Source: Bacteroidales bacterium UBA2632 (lineage in GTDB: Bacteria > Bacteroidota > Bacteroidia > Bacteroidales > Dysgonomonadaceae). Taken from it: a stretch of DNA of 5,221 nucleotides. The stretch is taken from contig DENY01000206.1 in NCBI GenBank assembly GCA_002359825.1, forward strand, positions 1-5,221. Direction: 5' to 3'. Made by a program: the position numbers and the translations under genes. Positions within the stretch are counted from its first letter, which is position 1, and each line of letters begins with the position of its first letter. Below the pieces are notes generated by a model. That model had not been told where the DNA came from and did not search any database. It worked only from the letters and a program-made list of their open reading frames with translations. Positions 1 through 4,069 of this stretch are shown piece after piece.

Positions 1-105
1 AGGAGTGAGGGGTGAGGGGTAAAGGGTAAAGGGTAAAGGGTAAAGGGTAAGGGGTAAAGGGTAAGGGGTGATGTGTGATGAGTGATGAGTGATGAGTGAT
101 GAGTC
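1..105. repeat. In-phase heptamer tandem array (15 units)
   Basis: Fifteen consecutive 7-base units lie in perfect phase with no insertion or deletion. The first three are AGGAGTG, AGGGGTG and AGGGGTA. The middle block (22-63) is AAGGGTA with one AGGGGTA variant, and the units after it are AGGGGTG, ATGTGTG, three ATGAGTG and ATGAGTC. All fit the loose pattern A-N-G-N-G-T-N. Neighbouring units differ by one or two substitutions, as expected if the array grew by slippage or unequal exchange and then drifted. The array may continue beyond the left edge. It resembles the short tandemly repeated heptamers of cyanobacteria and those often seen between Bacteroidota genes. No coding role is visible. 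Confidence 0.95.
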
Positions 106-270
106 AGTTTCGTAATAATATAATTCATTTCTGATAAGAATGAGGGGGAAAATAGGTGTGTCTTCTTTAGATGTTTTCTATATATGTTTAGATGTTAAAG
201 TTTTGATTTGCAATGGTGTTACGTAGAACAAATATTTGGCGTTATCTGTTATCTTATTGAAAAAAGATGC

Positions 271-341
271 TGTAAATCTATGAGCTTACACTATTATTCA
301 TAGCTCAAAGCATTCATAATAAGTGATGCGATAGATTTACA
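271..341. repeat. Imperfect palindrome, about 71 bp
   Basis: The outer arms are a perfect 11-bp inverted repeat, TGTAAATCTAT (271-281) and ATAGATTTACA (331-341). Inside, CACTATTAT (289-297) pairs with ATAATAAGTG (316-325) if one base is bulged. The intervening stretches also pair in part, so the whole segment could fold into one long imperfect hairpin. A competing local pairing is TGAGC (281-285) with GCTCA (303-307). Possible identities are a degenerate miniature mobile element, a REP-like palindrome or a structured RNA. No poly-T tract follows on either strand, which argues against a simple terminator. Confidence 0.6.
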
Positions 342-348
342 AAGGATA

Positions 349-385
349 ACTTTCCCACATAATAAGTAAAGGATGAAGGGAAAGT
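349..385. repeat. Inverted repeat ACTTTCCC / GGGAAAGT
   Basis: A perfect 8-bp inverted repeat lies at 349-356 and 378-385 with a 21-base spacer, just after the larger palindrome at 271-341. A 7-base direct repeat AAAGGAT (341-347 and 368-374) overlaps it. It could be an operator or a weak RNA hairpin. No T-run follows the right arm. Confidence 0.35.
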
Positions 386-767
386 AGGTTACACAGAATA
401 CGGTCAGTTATTGTGGTTAAGTGGTTATTATTATTGATATACTACAGACTGTAATATTAACGCCCCACTTTGACTCGATAGCCCTCGTCTCTTTTTATCA
501 GCCTCACATATCTATCCTAAGACCGTATAGATGCGACCAATAAATTATTTAATGGATGATGATTTCTTCTCATCTTAATGCAAAAGTAAATAGATACACT
601 TTACGTTTAAATCAAAGTTGTTATTCAGAAAGAGATTGGTATCCTACACCTTCCAACATTGATAAGTTTTGACAAGAGTTAGCGGTATATTGTTTCTGCA
701 AAAAAGCTCTATCCACTTTCCCACAGCAAACCTTTTTCTCTTAAGTTTATTGGTGAAATAAACAAGT

Positions 768-797
768 ATGAATTTAACTGAAATAAATCAGACATAA
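768..797 (+). other. Possible 9-codon leader ORF overlapping the next start
   Basis: An ATG at 768 opens a frame encoding MNLTEINQT and ends with TAA at 795-797. This stop shares its last base with the ATG at 797, giving a TAATG junction of the kind that permits translational coupling. The ATG has an A-rich upstream sequence. A nine-codon frame this close to a start can arise by chance. A second 9-codon frame with an overlapping stop occurs at 3179-3208, which is why it is listed. Confidence 0.2.
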
Positions 798-1219
798 TGA
801 TGGAAAAGATGACTGTTCAAACAAGTGTGAATGCAGATATTCTAAAAACTTGGAACTATTATACAAAACCCGAACATATCACCCAGTGGAATTTTGCCTT
901 GGATGATTGGCACTGCCCCGATGCTGAGAATGATGTGAAAATTGGGGGTAAGCTCATCGCAAGAATGGAAGCGAAAGATGGTAGTGAAGGTTTTTCTTTC
1001 GGGGGTACCTACACCGATGTTCTTTTTGGGAAAAGAATGGAGTATTTAATGGATGATATGAGGCATGTTAGAGTGGAATTTAATGATAATGGGAATAACA
1101 ATAACAAGACTGATATAATTGTAACATTTGATATTGAAAACGAGAATCCACCAGAAATGCAGCGAGAAGGGTGGCAGAATATTCTGAATAACTTTAAAAA
1201 ATATATAGAGTCAAATTAA
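797..1219 (+). CDS. SRPBCC / AHSA1-family small-molecule-binding protein
   Basis: The 140-residue product matches the AHSA1-like (activator of Hsp90 ATPase homologue 1-like) branch of the SRPBCC/START fold in length and layout. The N-terminal strand VQTSVNADI is followed by the helix region TWNYYTKPEHITQWN (about residues 19-33). Next come the DDWHCPDAENDV segment (about 36-47), a GG turn with a strand (GGKLIARMEAKDG) and FGGTYTDV. The C-terminal helix contains EMQREGWQNILNNFKKY (about 120-136), the usual ligand-pocket lid. Members are cytosolic, form a hydrophobic cavity and rarely have a known ligand; several relatives bind hydrophobic molecules. No signal peptide or membrane segment is seen. 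Adjacent ATGs at 797, 800 and 809 are all possible starts; 797 is the longest and the least certain of the three. It leads the same-strand cluster, 28 bases before the next gene. The family call is strong, the specific function unknown. Confidence 0.93.
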   Translation: MMEKMTVQTSVNADILKTWNYYTKPEHITQWNFALDDWHCPDAENDVKIGGKLIARMEAKDGSEGFSFGGTYTDVLFGKRMEYLMDDMRHVRVEFNDNGNNNNKTDIIVTFDIENENPPEMQREGWQNILNNFKKYIESN

Positions 1220-1247
1220 TTCAAATCACTTAAAAAAGAAACCCATC

Positions 1248-2165
1248 ATGGAAAGAAATAAAAATCAAAAGATAACACCCACACTTTGGTTTGACGACAA
1301 AGCCGAAGAAGCAATGAAATTTTATGTATCCGTTTTCCCCAATTCGAAAATAAACTTTGTGAAAAGATGGACGGAAGAAATGTCTCTACCAGATATTGCC
1401 ATTAAACCTGGCACAATTAAAATAGCTTCGTTTAATTTAGATTGGATGCAGTTTTATGCTTTTGACGCAGGACCTGCTTTTCAATTCAACCCCTCGGTCT
1501 CTTTTTATGTAGTTTTTGAAACCGTAGCCGAAGTAAATGAAGTTTGGAATAAACTCGCTGAAGGTGGAGAGGTATTGATGGCTTTAGACAAATACGATTG
1601 GAGCGAGCGCTATGGCTGGATAAAAGACCGATTTGGAGTATCATGGCAAATAATGAAAGATGAGTTGAAAAATGTGGGGCAGCATATCACGCCACTCATC
1701 ATGTACTCGGGCGAAAAGCGCGGAGATGCCGAAGAAGCAATTGATCTGTATATGTCAATTTTTGACGACTCTGTTATTCATGGTATTGCCAGATATGAAG
1801 AAGGCGATTTTGGCCCTCATGGAATGATAAAACATGCACAATGCCGACTAATGGGGCAAACATTTATGATGATGGACAATGGTACTGACAAAGATATTCC
1901 GTTCACGGAGGCTATTTCGTTTTTTGTAAACTGTCGCGATCAAAAAGAAGTGGACTATTATTGGAACAAGTTTACCAAAGAGGGAAGTGAGTCTGAGTGT
2001 GGTTGGCTAAAGGACAAGTTTGGTGTTTCGTGGCAAATAGTCCCTGAGTTTCTCATGGAAAAAATTGAAAATGGGGAAACAAATCGAGTAAACAATATGA
2101 GGGAAGCCATGTATAAAATGAAGAAATTGGACGTGGCTCAACTGATGGAAGCATACAACAAATAA
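1248..2165 (+). CDS. Two-domain PhnB-like VOC superfamily protein
   Basis: The 305-residue protein carries two tandem VOC modules of the PhnB-like (3-dmu-9_3-mt) type, at about residues 8-137 and 146-267. Each starts with an ITP-L strand and an AEEA-(I/M)-FY-type helix (KAEEAMKFY at 18-26, AEEAIDLYMSIF at 161-172). Each ends in the hallmark motif GW(I/L)KD(R/K)FGVSWQI, at 123-135 and 252-264. The tail NMREAMYKMKKLDVAQLMEA (283-302) is typical of the family. The modules look like an ancient duplication. Module 2 keeps His196 in HAQC, where related proteins often have a conserved histidine; module 1 has SFN at the equivalent place, so its metal site is probably lost. PhnB-like proteins are soluble and mostly of unknown function; the methyltransferase name inherited by the family is not evidence of activity. 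The start is preceded by an A-rich TTAAAAAAG leader. Confidence 0.92.
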   Translation: MERNKNQKITPTLWFDDKAEEAMKFYVSVFPNSKINFVKRWTEEMSLPDIAIKPGTIKIASFNLDWMQFYAFDAGPAFQFNPSVSFYVVFETVAEVNEVWNKLAEGGEVLMALDKYDWSERYGWIKDRFGVSWQIMKDELKNVGQHITPLIMYSGEKRGDAEEAIDLYMSIFDDSVIHGIARYEEGDFGPHGMIKHAQCRLMGQTFMMMDNGTDKDIPFTEAISFFVNCRDQKEVDYYWNKFTKEGSESECGWLKDKFGVSWQIVPEFLMEKIENGETNRVNNMREAMYKMKKLDVAQLMEAYNK

Positions 2166-2200
2166 GGTCACTATACTAAGTGTGAGTATGCTATGAGAAC

Positions 2201-2227
2201 GTAGAAAAGCAAGATTTGCGACTCTAC
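2201..2227 (+). other. Symmetric hairpin in the largest intergenic gap
   Basis: GTAGA (2201-2205) pairs with TCTAC (2223-2227), then a symmetric 3x3 internal loop leads to GCAA (2209-2212) pairing with TTGC (2216-2219) around a GAT loop. A second small hairpin, ATACT/AGTAT (2173-2177 and 2185-2189), lies just upstream. No T-run follows, so a classical terminator is unlikely. These hairpins occupy the 92-base gap between the two PhnB-like genes and could mark an RNA processing site or divide the cluster into two units. Confidence 0.35.
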
Positions 2228-2257
2228 AAACACTGAATAAATTAAAAAATACAAGTC

Positions 2258-2716
2258 ATGAAAATAGAAGTATATTTAAACTTTGATGGACAAACAGAGG
2301 AAGCATTTATGTTTTACAAATCTGCTTTTGGCGGAGAGTTTCAGGCATTTCAGAAGATGAAAGATGCTCCTGGTGGAGACAAGCTATCAAAAGAAGATCA
2401 AAGTAGAATAATGCACGCAGCACTACTCCTTAAAGGAGGTGCTATATTAATGGGTTCCGATACTATTCCCTCCATGGGACCAGTATTAAGTAAAGGGAAT
2501 AATATAAATATTTGCATTCAACCTGATAGTATGGACGAAGCCGACCAACTATTCGAGAAGCTTTCTGCTGGAGGCAAGGTTGAAATGCCAATGAAAGAAG
2601 AATTCTGGGGAGATTATTTTGGAAGTTTCATTGATAAGTTTGGTGTAAATTGGATAATAAGTTATAATATGAAAAATGAAATCGATGAAATGGATAATTA
2701 TGAGAATTATTATTGA
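2258..2716 (+). CDS. Single-domain PhnB-like VOC protein
   Basis: The 152-residue product is a one-module PhnB-like VOC protein. MKIEVYLNFDGQTEEAFMFY (1-20) is the usual first strand and helix, followed by the FQKMKDAPG segment (31-39) typical of PhnB homologues. Next come MHAALLLKGGAILMGSD (52-68), which carries the conserved His53, INICIQPD, and a final GSFIDKFGVNWIISYN block at 122-137. Relatives usually end soon after that block; this one adds about fifteen acidic and aromatic residues ending in ENYY. The VOC fold supports metal-dependent isomerase, lyase, dioxygenase and antibiotic-binding roles, and none can be chosen from sequence alone. It follows the two-module paralogue after 92 bases and precedes another VOC gene by 36. 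The ATG has the leader ATTAAAAAATACAAGTC, like other genes here. The original phn-operon role of E. coli PhnB is itself unproven. Confidence 0.92.
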   Translation: MKIEVYLNFDGQTEEAFMFYKSAFGGEFQAFQKMKDAPGGDKLSKEDQSRIMHAALLLKGGAILMGSDTIPSMGPVLSKGNNINICIQPDSMDEADQLFEKLSAGGKVEMPMKEEFWGDYFGSFIDKFGVNWIISYNMKNEIDEMDNYENYY

Positions 2717-2752
2717 ATAGGAACAAGCTAAATCTATTAAAACCAAGCAATT

Positions 2753-3142
2753 ATGAAAGAGAGTAATCCAGTAGGTTGGTTCGAAATATATGTCAATGAC
2801 ATCAGCAGAGCAAAGAAGTTTTATGAAAAAGTATTGGACATTCAGTTAAGCGATCTTCCAAAACCAAGTACGCTTACCTATGAATTGAAAATGATGGCAT
2901 TTCCTATGGATATGAATGGAGCTGGAGCAAGCGGTGCATTGGTGGAAATGAAAGGCTTTAAGGCAGGAGCAAATTCAACTATCGTTTATTTCAATAGTGA
3001 AGATTGTAGCATCGAAGAAAAAAGAATTGTAGAGGCCGGAGGTAGAGTCTCTAAATCCAAACAATCGATTGGCGAATTTGGGTTTATGGTTCTGGCTCTT
3101 GACTCCGAGGGGAATATGTTTGGTGTGCATTCAATGAAGTAA
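2753..3142 (+). CDS. Glyoxalase/bleomycin-resistance-type VOC protein
   Basis: The 129-residue protein is a single VOC module from a branch distinct from the two PhnB-like neighbours. It opens with VGWFEIYVNDISRAKKFYEK (7-26), the classic first strand and helix, with Glu11 at a position often used as a metal ligand. It continues through SGALVEMKGFKAG (60-72), TIVYFNSEDCSIEE (76-89), EAGGRV (94-99) and the closing IGEFGFMVLALDSEGN segment (106-121), ending GVHSMK. This closely follows the widespread VOC proteins of about 120-130 residues annotated as glyoxalase-like. They act in the cytosol, usually as dimers, and substrates are mostly unknown. The start is preceded by ATTAAAACCAAGCAATT, matching the leader pattern of neighbouring genes, and the 36-base spacing favours co-transcription with the gene before it. 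Fosfomycin- or bleomycin-type resistance cannot be claimed from the sequence. Confidence 0.92.
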   Translation: MKESNPVGWFEIYVNDISRAKKFYEKVLDIQLSDLPKPSTLTYELKMMAFPMDMNGAGASGALVEMKGFKAGANSTIVYFNSEDCSIEEKRIVEAGGRVSKSKQSIGEFGFMVLALDSEGNMFGVHSMK

Positions 3143-3149
3143 ATTGCTT

Positions 3150-3176
3150 CTCAATTTATTATGATGTTTAATTGAG
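3150..3176 (+). other. Inverted repeat CTCAATT / AATTGAG between genes
   Basis: A perfect 7-bp inverted repeat (3150-3156 and 3170-3176) with a 13-base loop begins seven bases after the stop of the VOC gene. The stem is AT-rich and no T-run follows, so it is at best a weak RNA hairpin. It may protect the 3' end of the upstream message or bind a regulator. Confidence 0.3.
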
Positions 3177-3178
3177 TA

Positions 3179-3208
3179 ATGAAATTAAATTCCAATAAAA
3201 TCCAATGA
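3179..3208 (+). other. Possible 9-codon leader ORF with ATGA overlap
   Basis: An ATG at 3179 opens a frame encoding MKLNSNKIQ and stops with TGA at 3206-3208, overlapping the ATG at 3205 of the next gene as ATGA. This is the classic stop-start overlap used for translational coupling. The frame crosses two near-identical decamers, TCCAATAAAA and TCCAATGAAA (3191-3210), the second of which contains the start codon. It is short enough to be chance, and expression is unproven. Confidence 0.2.
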
Positions 3209-3579
3209 AATCAAATCTAAAGAAGATAGTTGCAAAAGCAGATAAAGCTTTTGCAAATTATAAACCTGAAGATTTCTTGTCACTTTGTGCTGATGAAATC
3301 GAATGGCGAATGGTAGGAGAGGAAACGGCCAAAGGAAAAGACGAGGTGAGAAAATGGATGGCTATTGGGATTGAAAATGGAGACATCTCATTTATACCAC
3401 CCAGCATTAATTGTATGAATATCATTGAAGAGAATAAATGTGTAATAGCATTTGGAGAAATGGAGATAAAGAAGAAGGATGGTGGTTTAAGTAGATTCTC
3501 CTATTGCGATATTTATCGATTCAAAAATAAAATGATAGTTGAACTAACTTCTTATGTCGTTCCTTCCGAATTAGTGTAA
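3205..3579 (+). CDS. SnoaL / NTF2-like family protein
   Basis: The 124-residue product has the layout of a SnoaL-like protein with the NTF2 fold. An N-terminal helical stretch (about 1-28, with ADKAFANYKPEDFLSLCADE) leads into EIEWRMVG (31-38). A turn then gives the characteristic GKDEVRKWMA helix (44-53). After several strands comes the diagnostic closing block FSYCDIYRFKNKMIVELTSY (97-116). NTF2-like proteins form a cone-shaped pocket and include polyketide cyclases, ketosteroid isomerase and many proteins of unknown role. The family's polyketide name does not transfer to a stand-alone copy like this. No signal peptide is seen. It sits between the last VOC gene (62 bases) and the RidA-like gene (44 bases) on the same strand. 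The leader lacks a Shine-Dalgarno sequence, and the start overlaps the stop of a tiny upstream frame. Confidence 0.87.
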   Translation: MKSNLKKIVAKADKAFANYKPEDFLSLCADEIEWRMVGEETAKGKDEVRKWMAIGIENGDISFIPPSINCMNIIEENKCVIAFGEMEIKKKDGGLSRFSYCDIYRFKNKMIVELTSYVVPSELV

Positions 3580-3597
3580 ATTCAAAAAAGAGTGTTG

Positions 3598-3623
3598 TAC
3601 TTTTAAATAAAAAGACAAAAGTA
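3598..3623. promoter_or_regulatory. Inverted repeat abutting the RidA-like start codon
   Basis: TACTTTT (3598-3604) and AAAAGTA (3617-3623) form a perfect 7-bp inverted repeat with a 12-base spacer, and the right arm touches the ATG at 3624. It could be an operator or an RNA hairpin that limits ribosome access. On the + strand TACTTTTA is one base off the Bacteroidota -7 motif TAnnTTTG. On the - strand the right arm plus its flanking base reads TACTTTTG, an exact match. No convincing -33 element was found for either orientation. Confidence 0.3.
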
Positions 3624-4028
3624 ATGAATGGAAAAATAAAACATGTAAACCCTGAAGGATTGTTGAAGAGTCCTGTTTTTTCCCAAGTAGTCACAACACG
3701 AGGAAGTGGAGCTACAATCTATATTGGAGGACAAAACTCTATCAATGCAAATGGAGAAGTAATTGGTAAGGGAGATATTCAAACACAAACTGATCAAGCG
3801 TTGTACAACATTGACACTGCACTCAAAGCAAGTGGTGCAACGTTTGATCATATTGTAAAGTTGACTTTTTACATTGTTGAAGGACAAGATGTTTCTAAAG
3901 TTTTTCAAACATTTCAACAAGTGTTTAAATTCTCCACACCACCATCCATTACCAGTTTGATTGTGTCAGGGTTAGCAAATCCCGATTATTTAATCGAGAT
4001 GGATGCAGTAGCGTTTCTTCCCAATTGA
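3624..4028 (+). CDS. Diverged RidA/YjgF/UK114-family protein lacking the catalytic Arg
   Basis: The 134-residue protein has the full RidA (YjgF/YER057c/UK114) architecture. An N-terminal strand with HVNPEGLLKSP (7-17) leads to IYIGGQNSINANGEVIGKGD (32-51), then the helix QTDQALYNIDTALKASGATF (55-74), HIVKLTFYIVEG (76-87) and the C-terminal strand IEMDAVAFL (124-132). RidA proteins are trimeric and hydrolyse reactive enamine/imine intermediates made by PLP enzymes. That activity needs an arginine (Arg105 in E. coli RidA, motif PARS). Here the aligned segment is PSIT (107-110), with Ile109 in the arginine's place, while the downstream acidic Glu125 is kept. This points to a non-archetypal Rid subgroup, probably without imine deaminase activity. 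It lies 41 bases before the pirin gene. The family call is strong, the enzymatic role uncertain. Confidence 0.9.
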   Translation: MNGKIKHVNPEGLLKSPVFSQVVTTRGSGATIYIGGQNSINANGEVIGKGDIQTQTDQALYNIDTALKASGATFDHIVKLTFYIVEGQDVSKVFQTFQQVFKFSTPPSITSLIVSGLANPDYLIEMDAVAFLPN

Positions 4029-4046
4029 GGTCTAAGTAAATACAAG

Positions 4047-4060
4047 TTTAATATATTAAA
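4047..4060. promoter_or_regulatory. 14-bp perfect palindrome upstream of the pirin start
   Basis: TTTAATATATTAAA reads identically on both strands and ends nine bases before the TTG start of the pirin gene. It overlaps the TTAAAA leader element found before several genes here. A perfect palindrome beside a start suggests a dimeric repressor site, but all-AT sequence makes chance occurrence more likely, so this is only a candidate. Confidence 0.3.
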
Positions 4061-4069
4061 AAAGATAAT

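Larger units (their letters stand above)
106..796. other. Long intergenic region without a recognised gene
   Basis: About 690 AT-rich bases separate the heptamer array from the first gene. I found no open frame on either strand with a length or composition like the genes downstream, and no tRNA or rRNA signature. The region holds inverted repeats at 271-341, 349-385 and 437-457, a small ATCTAT/ATAGAT hairpin at 510-532 and a tandem octamer GTGGTTAA/GTGGTTAT at 413-428. It should contain the promoter of the downstream genes, but I cannot place one with confidence: no clean Bacteroidota -33 TTG plus -7 TAnnTTTG pair stands out on the + strand. Confidence 0.7.

Noticed and set aside
1..105. CRISPR array
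   Set aside because: The repeats are directly adjacent 7-mers without spacers and no cas gene is present.
581..588. - strand match to the Bacteroidota -7 element (TACTTTTG)
   Set aside because: The nearest -33-like TTTG on that strand is spaced 24 bases away, too far, and no gene lies to the left, so it is not listed as a promoter.
663..695. Possible promoter for the first gene (TAAGTTTT at 663-670, or TTGACA at 669-674 with TATATT at 686-691)
   Set aside because: TAAGTTTT misses the final G of TAnnTTTG and its nearest TTG is too far upstream; the TTGACA/TATATT pair has only an 11-base spacer.
2549..2746. 65-residue open frame on the - strand
   Set aside because: It lies opposite the end of a well-supported VOC gene, and its Ile- and Tyr-rich product reflects the complement of AT-rich codons.
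1248..3142. Antibiotic resistance genes of the bleomycin or fosfomycin type
   Set aside because: The VOC fold is shared by many enzyme types, and no motif specific to a known resistance protein is visible.
3603..3920. 105-residue open frame on the - strand
   Set aside because: It is antisense to the RidA-like gene, rich in Cys and Ser, and matches no family I recognise.
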